From NCBI GenBank assembly GCA_001772005.1, contig MERI01000056.1, positions 1 to 62,466 of the forward strand: a stretch of DNA of 62,466 nucleotides. The letters run 5' to 3'. This DNA is from Betaproteobacteria bacterium RIFCSPLOWO2_12_FULL_62_58. Its GTDB lineage: Bacteria; Pseudomonadota; Gammaproteobacteria; Burkholderiales; SG8-41. The number at the start of each line of letters is the position of its first letter. The stretch's first letter is position 1. This document shows, piece after piece, positions 49,936 through 58,638 of the stretch. A program made the position numbers and the translations under genes. The notes beneath the pieces are model-generated. The model ran no database searches. It was not told where the DNA came from and worked only from the letters and a program-made list of their open reading frames with translations.

Positions 49936-52900
49936 TCATGCAATTACAGCGAGTCCATCCTTTCGTCTGCGCACGCGGCCCACGGCCACCAGCGTGTCGA
50001 TGATCTGCGGCAGGCGCTTCTTCCACTGTCCGCGACCGGTGAAGCACGCCGCGATGGCGTCGTCGGCCAGCGGTGCGCGTGCTGCAGTTAGTACTTCGGC
50101 TACCGCTCTGACTTGCGCGGGCAGCGTAGCCGGCCATGGCCGGCGCACGCCGGGCTTGGCGGCAACCGCGACTTCTTCACCGGTGTCGATCTCAAGCTGC
50201 TCAGCCGGCTGCGTTTGCGGCTGGCCCGATGCCGGAATCTGGAACTCGGGCCGCAGCCAACGGATCACGCCGCGTTGTTCTTCTGCCGCGCGCTCCGCGT
50301 TGAGCGCGACCAGCCGTTCAAGCAGGGCATCATCTATGGCGCGTTTCGCGTCCTCACGCGAGGCGTGATCCACGGAAGTCGGCAATTGACCTCCTCCTCT
50401 GCTTGCGGGGGAGGCCCGCAATTCGCCCCCTCCCCCCGTTGCGGGGGAGGGCTGGGGTGGGGGGACGGATGATGGAGGCGCATTCCCGTTCACCACTTCC
50501 AGCAACGGCGCGAGATCGCTCCAGCCATAAGCATCGAGCACCGCGTGGTCGAGTTCGTCGTGCAGCGTCTTGAGCACGGCCACCAGCCCATGCTCGTGGA
50601 TCACTTTTTCTTTCGCGTTGAGCGCTTCGCCGGTTTTGAGCTTTTCGAGCACGTTGTACATGCTCGTCAGCGTGAGATCGGCGTGCTGCGCCTGCTGGCG
50701 CTTGCGGTGTGCATCGAGTTGTTCGGCGAGGTGTCGAATGCGGGTCTTAAGCTCGGGTTTGGCGTCAGGGAACGGGAACGTCTCGAAGCAACGTGACTTG
50801 TTGTAACGTGGATCATTGCCGACGCCGAGCCGCCCACCCGCCGCGAGCGCCCAAGTCACATGAACTTTACTCGACAACACGCCAAGAAAATATGCGTCGT
50901 CGAGCCCAATCGCGATCAACATGTTGTCGGGTAAGACGCTCGCTGGGAGAAACTGAAATGTGCGATGCCTTGCAGTTTCCACTGTGGCGATATAACGCTG
51001 AAGACCACGGATAGCAGCGCGCATCACTTGGTTATTGCGTCGGAACAGCCACCATTTCTCCCGGAGCTCCCGGTCGGGACTTTGATCGCGCTCAGGCTTC
51101 ACGCGCTCCGAGATCCATTGATAGACCTCCGGAAACGATTGCCGAATCTGGTCAATATTGAGCCCCAATAGGTCAATTACCAACACGTTTCGCGGTATTG
51201 CGGTTAGGTCCCTTCCGTTCCGGTAATCCCGAATTCGCTCCTCCAGCCCAGCAATCCTGCCGAGACCAAGCTGTGCGGCTTCTTCTCTTGAAACTATGAA
51301 TCCCGAGCCATGCAGCTTCACGCCAGGAGAACTGATGTACGCATTCCCTTGCAGCGGTCCCGCGGCGGCAACGTTTGCGCCCGTGGTCAAATCGGCGTGT
51401 ATCGCGCCGTGTTTAGCAACCAGTGTGACATCGACCGCGCCATCACCGCCGGGGGTTTCCGCCACAGACGTCAGCAGCGCACCCGTGCCGATTTGCAGCT
51501 TGCCGACCGTCATCGCGATCCTTACCGCCGCGCCGTCGGCACTGTCGACCCACGGATGATCGGGAATGGCGAATGCCAATGAGAGCGGTGGCTTCGCGGC
51601 CATGTGTCGCTCGATCACGCGTCGGTTGAACGTCTGGCGCAGGCTGTTGGTCGTAATCAGCCCGAATCGTCGAAGCTTGCCCGCCCGCGTCAGTTCAGCC
51701 GCATAGTTCCACCAATACATCACGAAATCCGCCGATTCCGGGACCTCGGGCCAAGTATCGCGCAGCGATTCCGTGTATCCATCGCCCAGCGCGGCCCGCA
51801 TCGAGCCTGCTCCTATGAACGGTGGATTCCCCACCACGAAATCCGCCGCCGGCCACTCGGCCTTGCGGGGATTGACGTAACGCTCCACCGGCACGCGCGC
51901 GGCATCGTCTGGCACGTCCTCTCCAGTGACAGGATGTTTCTTCATCGTTTTGCCGTCCCAGCGCGAGACCGGCACGCCGCGCTCGTCGGTCACGTATTCC
52001 ATGCGGTCATAGGCGAGCACGGCATCGCGGCATTCGATGTTGTGAAAATCTTTCAGCACGGGCAGCGGCGGCATGACCTGGCCGCGCGTGCGGAAGTGCC
52101 ACTGCAGGTAGCCAATCCACAGCACCATTTCGGCGATCTCGGCCGCGCGCGGATTGAGTTCCATGCCGAGCAACTGGTGCGGATCGACCGACACGCCCTG
52201 CAGCTCGAGGCGGCCTTGCGTATCCCCGAGGTCGTCGAGCTGGTTCAGCACTTCGCCTTCGAGCCGCTTCAGGTGTTCGAGCGTCACGTACAGGAAGTTG
52301 CCCGAACCGCACGCCGGGTCGAGCACCCGCACGTCGCACAGATGCTTGAGAAATTCCCGCACCTGCTGCTGCGCCTCCTTCAACTTGCCTTCGCCGGCCA
52401 GCACCAGCGCCGCGGCCTGGGCGTTCTTCCAGTCCTCGCGCAGCGGCTCGACGATGGTCGGCAGCACCAGCCGCTCGACGTAGGCGCGCGGCGTGTAGTG
52501 CGCGCCGAGCGCGTGGCGCTCGGCGGGATCGAGCGCGCGTTCGAGCAGCGTGCCGAAGATAGCAGGCTCGACCTCGCGCCAGTTGGCGTGCGCCGCCGCG
52601 AGCAGCAGTTCGATCTGGTCGCGGTTAAGCGGCAGGACTTGCGGGTTCTTGAACAGCTTACCGTTGAATTTCAACAGGTCGGCACGGATCGCAGCAGAGA
52701 ACTCGCCGCGGTCCATCGCGCGCCAGACTTCGCCCACCAGCGGCACGAACTGCGCGGGATTGTCCTTCAGGCTTTCCAGCAGATCGACGAAGGCGCGCTT
52801 GGGGAGCAATCCGACATCCTCGGCGAACATCGAGAACAGGCAGCGGCTGAGAAAGCCCGCAACAACCTCAGGCGCATGGCCGGCCGCCTCCAGCACCCGG

Positions 52901-53511
52901 GCCACTTCAGCTAGCCGCTCGGCAACCTCCCGCGTCACTTTGGCGGACTGGCGCGTCGGGTCAAGCGACAGCGGATCAAGCCACACCGCGCGCAGCCGCT
53001 GGCGGACGGCTTCGTTGCGCAGGTCGGCAAGCTGGATGCGGTGCGAGCGCGGGTCGGGAAATGGCGTGTAGGTTGCGCCGGAGCGCGTGAACTCCGCGTA
53101 CAGCTCGATCACGTTGCCGACATCGACCACCAGCAGGAACGGCGGGCGGCCTTCCGTGGCCGGCAGCGCGCGGGCATATTGCTCGCCCTGACCACGGGCT
53201 CGGAGTAACGCGTCGTCAAAGCCTTTGCCTTCGGCTTTCCTGATCTTCTTTGCCTCCAGGACGAACGCCGCGCGCCGGTAACAGTCGATGAAGCCGCTGG
53301 ACTCGGTGCCGTCACCGTGCCGGAAAGTGATGCGGCGCTCGAAGACGTAGGCGTTGTCGCGCGTATCCTCGCGTGCCGGATCGGGCGTCGGCAGTTCGAG
53401 CAACGTGCAGAGTTCGTGCACGAAGAGCTGATAGTTGGCGCGTTCTGACCCGCTGGCGGTTTGCCACCGTTCGATGAACTGGTCGACGCCGCCATTTGAA
53501 GGTTTAGCCAT
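49936..53511 (-). CDS. Type IIL (MmeI-like) restriction endonuclease-methyltransferase
   Basis: An 1191-residue single-chain restriction-modification protein. The N-terminal nuclease region (about residues 60-100) has [17 protein letters not shown], a D...E-x-K site. A helical connector leads to the adenine-methyltransferase domain with motif [11 protein letters not shown] (near residue 400) and motif [11 protein letters not shown] (near 560). A target-recognition region follows, and a C-terminal tail from about residue 985 contains a low-complexity insert ([13 protein letters not shown]) that is a translated repeat. The family both cuts and methylates one strand. Start 53511 is the first ATG. 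It follows the nitrilase gene by 41 nt but is probably unrelated in function. Confidence 0.87.
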   Translation of the reverse strand: MAKPSNGGVDQFIERWQTASGSERANYQLFVHELCTLLELPTPDPAREDTRDNAYVFERRITFRHGDGTESSGFIDCYRRAAFVLEAKKIRKAEGKGFDDALLRARGQGEQYARALPATEGRPPFLLVVDVGNVIELYAEFTRSGATYTPFPDPRSHRIQLADLRNEAVRQRLRAVWLDPLSLDPTRQSAKVTREVAERLAEVARVLEAAGHAPEVVAGFLSRCLFSMFAEDVGLLPKRAFVDLLESLKDNPAQFVPLVGEVWRAMDRGEFSAAIRADLLKFNGKLFKNPQVLPLNRDQIELLLAAAHANWREVEPAIFGTLLERALDPAERHALGAHYTPRAYVERLVLPTIVEPLREDWKNAQAAALVLAGEGKLKEAQQQVREFLKHLCDVRVLDPACGSGNFLYVTLEHLKRLEGEVLNQLDDLGDTQGRLELQGVSVDPHQLLGMELNPRAAEIAEMVLWIGYLQWHFRTRGQVMPPLPVLKDFHNIECRDAVLAYDRMEYVTDERGVPVSRWDGKTMKKHPVTGEDVPDDAARVPVERYVNPRKAEWPAADFVVGNPPFIGAGSMRAALGDGYTESLRDTWPEVPESADFVMYWWNYAAELTRAGKLRRFGLITTNSLRQTFNRRVIERHMAAKPPLSLAFAIPDHPWVDSADGAAVRIAMTVGKLQIGTGALLTSVAETPGGDGAVDVTLVAKHGAIHADLTTGANVAAAGPLQGNAYISSPGVKLHGSGFIVSREEAAQLGLGRIAGLEERIRDYRNGRDLTAIPRNVLVIDLLGLNIDQIRQSFPEVYQWISERVKPERDQSPDRELREKWWLFRRNNQVMRAAIRGLQRYIATVETARHRTFQFLPASVLPDNMLIAIGLDDAYFLGVLSSKVHVTWALAAGGRLGVGNDPRYNKSRCFETFPFPDAKPELKTRIRHLAEQLDAHRKRQQAQHADLTLTSMYNVLEKLKTGEALNAKEKVIHEHGLVAVLKTLHDELDHAVLDAYGWSDLAPLLEVVNGNAPPSSVPPPQPSPATGGGGELRASPASRGGGQLPTSVDHASREDAKRAIDDALLERLVALNAERAAEEQRGVIRWLRPEFQIPASGQPQTQPAEQLEIDTGEEVAVAAKPGVRRPWPATLPAQVRAVAEVLTAARAPLADDAIAACFTGRGQWKKRLPQIIDTLVAVGRVRRRKDGLAVIA
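50391..50470. repeat. In-frame palindromic repeat inside the methyltransferase gene
   Basis: GCGGGGGAGG and CCTCCCCC-type complementary stretches make a strong hairpin. In the minus-strand frame it reads as Pro- and Gly-rich residues. Repeats of this type are usually intergenic; here one copy is translated as a linker. Confidence 0.6.
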
Positions 53512-53552
53512 TGTCTATCCGGGTTCGAGCGCGCCGGCGAGTCAACTTTGGA

Positions 53553-54602
53553 TCAACGCTCCCTGAACCGGAATGGCCCGCCATATTTCTTCAGGATGCG
53601 CTTGTAGTCCCCCTCATAGATACGATCATATTCCTCGATCCACGAATCCAACCCGCCGTCGCGCCAGTACTCGTAGTTCAAGGAGTACGGGCTCGGTTCG
53701 CTTAGTTCTTTGTACAGGGAAGGATCACGCTCATAAATCTGCCCCGGACGACACCCGATTGGCCGCCAGGCCGGATCGTCCGGAACCGAGAGGTTCTCCT
53801 CGTCAAAGTTGCGTGTCCGCAGATACCGCAACCTGTCCATATCCAAATCCGTAATGAGCACGCCGGGCTCCGACATTTTCCCTTCCATACGCTCGGGTCC
53901 CGCCGCGATGGCGCCTGCCGACATCTGTTTCCGGTAATCGAAATGGTCCGACACATAAAGGTTCTGGGTTGAGAGCACATAGCAAAGATTCTCTGCCGCA
54001 CGCGCACGGGCGAGGCAGTGCCAGGTATCTTGCAGCGCGAGACCCGTTTGGCTGTGCCTGCCATGGACAGGAGACACGATGATTTCCGCGCCTCTAAGCA
54101 TCAGCATGCGCGGAAGTTCCGGGCACCAGAGTTCACTGCAGATCAGAAGTCCAATTTTGCCCAGGTCCGTGTCGACCACGATTCGTTGCTTGCCTGGCAA
54201 AAGATGTCCCTTCCCCCCGTAAAGGTATGCATTCAATGGCGGGGTATCCGGTTGCTGACGAAGATAACACGCAAGTTCGGTGCCCTCGGGACCGAAGAGC
54301 CTCAGAGTCAGCAGGTACGCACCGGAAACATCGCTGGTTACGACGTTTCCGGCAATGATATACATCGAGCGCTCTTTCGCTTTTTTCTTGAGTTCCTCGA
54401 CGGGATCGAATGGAAATTTTGGATTATCCAATGGGCCCGTCATCGGTCCCGGATAACCCTCGGGATAAAGAACCAGTTTCGCGCCCTTGCTTGCAGCCTC
54501 ATCGGCGTAAGCGATCGCTCGCTCGGCGTTTCGCCACTCGGACTCGCCATAATATGAATGCGGCAGAACGATACCAACACGAACCGTAGATGGACTGGCC
54601 AT
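53553..54602 (-). CDS. Carbon-nitrogen hydrolase (nitrilase/amidase family)
   Basis: A 349-residue protein with the nitrilase fold. The catalytic Glu is in VLYPEGYPGP and the nucleophilic Cys in GLLICSELWCPE. The usual catalytic Lys region reads CYLRQQPDTPP, with no obvious Lys, so activity or substrate may be atypical. A long C-terminal extension (EEYDRIYEGDYKRILKKYGG) may mediate oligomerisation. ATG 54602 is the first start in frame. The substrate cannot be named. Confidence 0.8.
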   Translation of the reverse strand: MASPSTVRVGIVLPHSYYGESEWRNAERAIAYADEAASKGAKLVLYPEGYPGPMTGPLDNPKFPFDPVEELKKKAKERSMYIIAGNVVTSDVSGAYLLTLRLFGPEGTELACYLRQQPDTPPLNAYLYGGKGHLLPGKQRIVVDTDLGKIGLLICSELWCPELPRMLMLRGAEIIVSPVHGRHSQTGLALQDTWHCLARARAAENLCYVLSTQNLYVSDHFDYRKQMSAGAIAAGPERMEGKMSEPGVLITDLDMDRLRYLRTRNFDEENLSVPDDPAWRPIGCRPGQIYERDPSLYKELSEPSPYSLNYEYWRDGGLDSWIEEYDRIYEGDYKRILKKYGGPFRFRER

Positions 54603-54675
54603 GTTTAAAAGCTCCTCGAGGAAACAAATCCTTGTATTCGACGCGGAAATTCAGCGGTAATTTCGTTCCACAAAC

Positions 54676-54711
54676 AAAAAGGGACTTCTAAACTGGAGCA
54701 GGTTCCCTTTT
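54676..54711 (-). terminator. Intrinsic terminator after the MgtC-family gene
   Basis: On the minus strand AAAAGGGA pairs with TCCCTTTT across a 19-nt loop, followed by a T run. It lies about 73 nt after the MgtC stop codon and before the nitrilase start. Confidence 0.55.
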
Positions 54712-54783
54712 GACGTAACGTCCGGAGCTGGCCAGAACGGGCCGAGCCGGTACGCCAAATCTGGACGCTGGGAATCAGTAATG

Positions 54784-55476
54784 CTAATCGCCGGTTGGAG
54801 CTATCCGGAATTCCAACACGGTCGGGATGTGGATAAGAGCCTCCGACAACTGGCGAAGGTTATCGGAATTCTGCGTGCGTATCATCATCCGATACTCAAA
54901 ATGCTTGCCGTCATCAGCGAGTCGATAATGAAGGTTGGCGATCGTAAATGCGAGACTCTTGACCAACTTTCGCAGTTCTGTCTCGGGCATCGCCGACTCA
55001 CGGGCAAACCTCACGATGAATTGCGCGTATTGCTGCGACTGCATTTTGTTCTCGAACCACCGGAACGCCGACAACGTGCCCAGCGTCAATGCCGCCGCAA
55101 GTCCCGCAGGAAAATAAAATCCGATGCCTACGAGAATGCCGATTGCGGCGGTAATCCAGATGGACGCCGCCGTTGTCAGGCCGCGCACCGAAAGCCCCTC
55201 TTTCATTATTACGCCCGCCCCAAGGAAGCCGATGCCGGTCATGATTCCTTGTGCCATCCGCGTCGGATCAACCGTTACTCGTTCCATTCCTCGTGTTGCG
55301 AACCATTGCCCCTCGTAGACCGTGACTAGCATGAGTACAGCGGACGCCAGGCAAACCAGAGTATGCGTTCGAAACCCTGCAGGCCTGCCGTGGTAGCTAC
55401 GCTCCAGGCCTACGAGACCGCCAAACATCAAAGCGACAAGCAACCGCAGCGAAATTTCCGGATAGTCACTCATCAT
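54784..55476 (-). CDS. MgtC/SapB-family membrane protein
   Basis: A 230-residue protein. Four to five transmembrane helices (residues about 8-140) carry the family motifs GGLVGLERSYHGRPAGFRTH and GIGFLGAGVIMKEG, then GLTTAASIWITAAIGILVG (about 98-116). A cytoplasmic ACT-like C-terminal domain follows (FARESAMPETELRKLVKSL). Members are linked to magnesium homeostasis and, in pathogens, acid survival. It is preceded by 275 nt of sequence with no recognised gene. Confidence 0.9.
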   Translation of the reverse strand: MMSDYPEISLRLLVALMFGGLVGLERSYHGRPAGFRTHTLVCLASAVLMLVTVYEGQWFATRGMERVTVDPTRMAQGIMTGIGFLGAGVIMKEGLSVRGLTTAASIWITAAIGILVGIGFYFPAGLAAALTLGTLSAFRWFENKMQSQQYAQFIVRFARESAMPETELRKLVKSLAFTIANLHYRLADDGKHFEYRMMIRTQNSDNLRQLSEALIHIPTVLEFRIAPTGD

Positions 55477-55751
55477 TAATTCCCTACATTGCCCCCGTTG
55501 GTGTAACGCAGCCTATGGATACATTGCCAAAGATATTACGCCAATTTAATAGTTCAGAACAAAAACTGTTACCGAATCAGTGCCCGTTTTCGTCCCAGAA
55601 TGGCTCACCAACGTTGCACGAGAACTATAGTGATCGATAAATGTGCTCATTCAACAGGTATCGGCCGCGCCCAAGTCGTAAATGCAATGGATCTCCCCGG
55701 GGTAATATTCGCGTGAAAACCCTCCACAATCGGCAGGCTTACCAAGTGGTC
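55477..55751. other. Intergenic region with nothing recognised
   Basis: These 275 nt between the MgtC start and the NnrS stop are AT-richer and carry no coding frame or motif I can support; the MgtC promoter is presumably here. Confidence 0.4.
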
Positions 55752-56951
55752 CTATCCGGGTCTGCCATCCAGCCTGGGACGCGTTAAGACGGGCCAGTAT
55801 CGCACCGCGTACAGACCGAACGCCGCAGCCCAGAGCAGCGCCGATAGCTGAATACTCGCCGGATACAGTTCAGGCGACGCCATGCCACCGAAGACGCGAA
55901 CGAGCGCCGCGACTTGCACCAGCAGATACGACGTGAGTTCGAAGCCGTCCGCTTCGAGCGGACGCCCCGTATGGCCGCGCGCGGTACGGGTCATCATGCC
56001 TATCGTCAACCCGCCAATCGCGCCTACAGTCAGCGCATGGGTGGCAAACGATCCCGCCAGCAGCCCCAGTTCCGATAGGCCGCGAAGCGCGAGGTGCGCG
56101 ACTATCCATGCATATGCCGCATGAAGTATCCACACCAGCGGCGTGGCGAGCGTCCGCCACGGCTGCCACAGATAAAGGCGCACACCATGCATCAGTGCGC
56201 TCGCCAGCGCAATCGCGGCGACGACTATCGGATTCCATTGCAAAAGGTCTGCTGCGAACAACAGCATGACAGTGCCAAGCGCGAGCTTTTCCACCAGCGC
56301 GTGGCGCGTTGCATGCGTGCCAGGTATGCCGTTGTTGGTGAACATCGGTATCACGCGGCCGCCCATTACCGCCATGATGAACAGCACGACGTCCAGCGCG
56401 AGCTGCAAGCCGAGCCGCGGCGAGAGTTCGAAGCGTTCCCGCAGCGCCAGGTGCACCGCGAGGACCAGCACGCCCATCAGGACCAGCAGCCCGACGAAGA
56501 AGTAGTTGCGGACATTCCGCGATCGCAGCAACGGCATGCCGATCGCCACCGCAACCGCGACGGGAAAAGCTGCGTTCACCACCGCTGCCATTAGATCGAG
56601 CGGTGTCAGCACCAATACCCTGCCGCAGACCCAGAGCGCCGCCAAGGCCATCAACGGCACGCCGCTAGGCGTCGGCTGGTTCGTCCAGGCGCGCACGGCC
56701 GTCAGCAGAAAACCCGCGATGACCGCAGTCGTGTATCCGAACAGCATTTCGTGGCCGTGCCAAACAGGCCCCCACAGGTACGCGGAGGGAAGATACCCTG
56801 AGTACTGCGCCGCCCAGAGCAGGACGCTGAAGGCGCTGAAGAGGCTCGCCAGCAGGTAAAACGGGCGAAAACCCAAGTTCCACAGCGCGAAGCCGGTCGA
56901 AGCGGGCGGCGCCAGCGGTTGCGCAGGTCGATTAGGCGGCAGCTTGTTCAT
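55752..56951 (-). CDS. nnrS: NnrS family heme-copper protein
   Basis: A 399-residue protein with 12 transmembrane helices and the NnrS signatures NLGFRPFYLLASLFS, WHGHEMLFGYTTAVIAGFLL and GLTIGMMTRTARGHTGRPL. NnrS proteins bind heme and help cells resist nitrosative stress. It is last in a four-gene minus-strand cluster (58456 down to 55752), 18 nt after the upstream gene, all small heme-membrane types. This fits NO handling alongside the tyrosine-less heme-copper reductase at 42-44 kb. Confidence 0.93.
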   Translation of the reverse strand: MNKLPPNRPAQPLAPPASTGFALWNLGFRPFYLLASLFSAFSVLLWAAQYSGYLPSAYLWGPVWHGHEMLFGYTTAVIAGFLLTAVRAWTNQPTPSGVPLMALAALWVCGRVLVLTPLDLMAAVVNAAFPVAVAVAIGMPLLRSRNVRNYFFVGLLVLMGVLVLAVHLALRERFELSPRLGLQLALDVVLFIMAVMGGRVIPMFTNNGIPGTHATRHALVEKLALGTVMLLFAADLLQWNPIVVAAIALASALMHGVRLYLWQPWRTLATPLVWILHAAYAWIVAHLALRGLSELGLLAGSFATHALTVGAIGGLTIGMMTRTARGHTGRPLEADGFELTSYLLVQVAALVRVFGGMASPELYPASIQLSALLWAAAFGLYAVRYWPVLTRPRLDGRPG

Positions 56952-56969
56952 GGGGCAGACGGCACGCCA

Positions 56970-57458
56970 TCAACGGCCAAACAGCAAATACCCGTGGCTG
57001 CCGGCCACCGCGCCCGCGACCGTGACCAGGCTCAAACCGAGCAGCACCCAATGCAAGCGGGCCACCAGCCTGAATGTGGACTCCGGACGGTGTCTCGCCC
57101 GCTCGATGAACCACCGATGCAGAAACAACGGCTCAAGCACGAACAGCACCAGCGTGAACAACGCCCATACCAGCACCATCGCATGCATCCACCAGAATTC
57201 GGATCGAGTAAATCGCTCCCACAAATCAAGCCAGTGGACGAGGTAAAAACCGCTCAAGCCCGTGATCAAGGTAGTGATGCGCGATTGCGCCGCGAATCCG
57301 CGTTCGATGTTCTCGAAGAATGCAACGCGCTCTTGCGGCGTCTTGAGGTGGCGCGTTGCCGGCAGCAGCACGGTGGTCACCATTGCCACCCCGCCAATCC
57401 ACAGCACGACGCCGACCACATGGAGTACGCGCGCGATCGTTGACCCTTCCATCGTCAT
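56970..57458 (-). CDS. CopD-like membrane protein of the NnrS cluster
   Basis: A 162-residue protein with four transmembrane helices (HVVGVVLWIGGVAMVTTVLLP, quoted in part as VVGVVLWIGGVAMV; LITGLSGFYLVHWLDLW). Histidines at the ends of helices (RVLHVV, LVHWL, WMHAMV, RLHWVLL) suggest heme b binding. ATG 57458 overlaps the stop of the upstream gene by one base. Its precise role is unknown; the position points to NO or copper/heme metabolism. Confidence 0.8.
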   Translation of the reverse strand: MTMEGSTIARVLHVVGVVLWIGGVAMVTTVLLPATRHLKTPQERVAFFENIERGFAAQSRITTLITGLSGFYLVHWLDLWERFTRSEFWWMHAMVLVWALFTLVLFVLEPLFLHRWFIERARHRPESTFRLVARLHWVLLGLSLVTVAGAVAGSHGYLLFGR

Positions 57459-58051
57459 CACTGAAACTCCGCCGGGCTCACGGCGCGGGGCGCCGTCGCG
57501 TGCCGCCACAGGACGGGCCACACGCGCCAGGCGTAAATCAGGAACGACAGCCACATCAGCACGCCGCCCGTCACAGCAACGCGTGTATCCGGCAAAACGA
57601 TGCCGGCGGCAAAGACGACGAGTCCGCCGTGAATCGCGCAGAACTGTATCCACGGCCACGTACCCATGCGGATGGGGTTGCCGGTAAAGCGCGGCAGCAT
57701 ATGCGCGCCGAGCCCGTAAATCAGCGACTGCACGAATCCCGCCGTGAACAGGTGCACGCCAACCGCGCGCAGCTCATCATCCGTCACCAGCGCCCCGTGC
57801 CATGCCAGCCACGCTCCGCTCGCGATGAAATACACCATGGCCACCGACACAAACCAGCGGTTGTCTACCGAAAGCATCATGCCGGCGTGGCGCGGGGAAG
57901 CGCGGCGCCTGAGCGGCGCGGCAGCCGCCATGGTCTGCGATGGATCGGCGATGCCGATGCGGTAATTCCCGCCGGCCTCGGGCTTGATCCAGATGTAATC
58001 GAGGTCGTAGTACAGGCCCTCCGGCAACTCGCATCCCCGGTATTCAGCCAT
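57458..58051 (-). CDS. GcvH-fragment fused to a membrane heme-protein domain
   Basis: A 197-residue protein. Residues 1 to about 42 (CELPEGLYYDLDYIWIKPE, GGNYRIGIADPSQTM) match the beginning of glycine cleavage H-type lipoyl proteins, but the domain stops before the lipoyl-lysine hairpin. From residue about 58 (MMLSVDNRWFVSVAMVYF) it is a four-helix membrane protein resembling the neighbouring 133-residue gene, with VHLFTAG and AHMLPRF histidines. The join looks like a deletion that fused two genes. It lies 3 nt after its upstream neighbour. Confidence 0.7.
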   Translation of the reverse strand: MAEYRGCELPEGLYYDLDYIWIKPEAGGNYRIGIADPSQTMAAAAPLRRRASPRHAGMMLSVDNRWFVSVAMVYFIASGAWLAWHGALVTDDELRAVGVHLFTAGFVQSLIYGLGAHMLPRFTGNPIRMGTWPWIQFCAIHGGLVVFAAGIVLPDTRVAVTGGVLMWLSFLIYAWRVWPVLWRHATAPRAVSPAEFQ

Positions 58052-58054
58052 GCT

Positions 58055-58456
58055 TCACTTTGCATCGAGCGGAGACTTCAGTTTCACGGTCAGGATCATG
58101 TTGATTCCCCACAGCGCCATCGCGGCGAGAGTGAGCGCGCCACCCGCTGCCACCAGCCAGTCGGCATAAGTGATCCAGCCGGCGATCATCAGCGGCAGCC
58201 CCGCATTGGCGAGCCAGAACTGCACACCGGCGATACGTTCCGAGCGCAGCGGATAGCCGCCGAAGCGCGGAATCACGTGTAGCCCCACGCCGTAGATCGT
58301 CATCAGCACGAATCCCAATAACATCATGTGACCGTGGATGCGCGGCAGGTTGCCGGGAAGCAGTATGGGATCGACAAGGCGCACCAGCATCAGCAGCCCG
58401 CCGAGCAGTCCGTAAACTAGCCCGATGGTGACGAACAGCTTGTTGCGCCTGTGCAT
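58055..58456 (-). CDS. Small heme-copper-oxidase-like membrane protein of the NnrS cluster
   Basis: A 133-residue, four-helix protein. PRIHGHMMLLGFVLMTIYGVG and LHVIPRFGGYPL (quoted in parts; residues about 38-71) resemble a helix pair of NorB/cbb3-like proteins and the neighbouring GcvH-fusion protein. Its two H-x-H and H-x-I-P-R positions could ligate heme. It is first in the NnrS cluster, downstream of a palindrome at 58507-58520. Confidence 0.75.
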   Translation of the reverse strand: MHRRNKLFVTIGLVYGLLGGLLMLVRLVDPILLPGNLPRIHGHMMLLGFVLMTIYGVGLHVIPRFGGYPLRSERIAGVQFWLANAGLPLMIAGWITYADWLVAAGGALTLAAMALWGINMILTVKLKSPLDAK

Positions 58457-58506
58457 CGCCGGGGTCCGTGCAAATCTGGACGGGCTCAGTATCTTTCAGT
58501 CAGCAA

Positions 58507-58520
58507 CCGATCACGATCGG
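58507..58520. promoter_or_regulatory. Palindrome upstream of the NnrS cluster
   Basis: CCGATCacGATCGG is a perfect 6-2-6 palindrome about 50 nt upstream of the first gene of the cluster. Its position suits an operator; the cognate regulator is not identifiable. Confidence 0.35.
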
Positions 58521-58638
58521 CGAATGTACCATGATTTTGCTGTTCTGCCATGACTTCTTCACGGCACCGGATTGGTGAATAAAAATTGCCCAATCTGCCC
58601 CCCGACAACGCCAATCCATCCAAGGACAAATCGGCAAC

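Noticed and set aside
51604..52914. Plus-strand frame (436 residues) inside the restriction-methylation gene
   Set aside because: Antisense to methyltransferase motifs [10 protein letters not shown] and NPPF; its own product has no family features.
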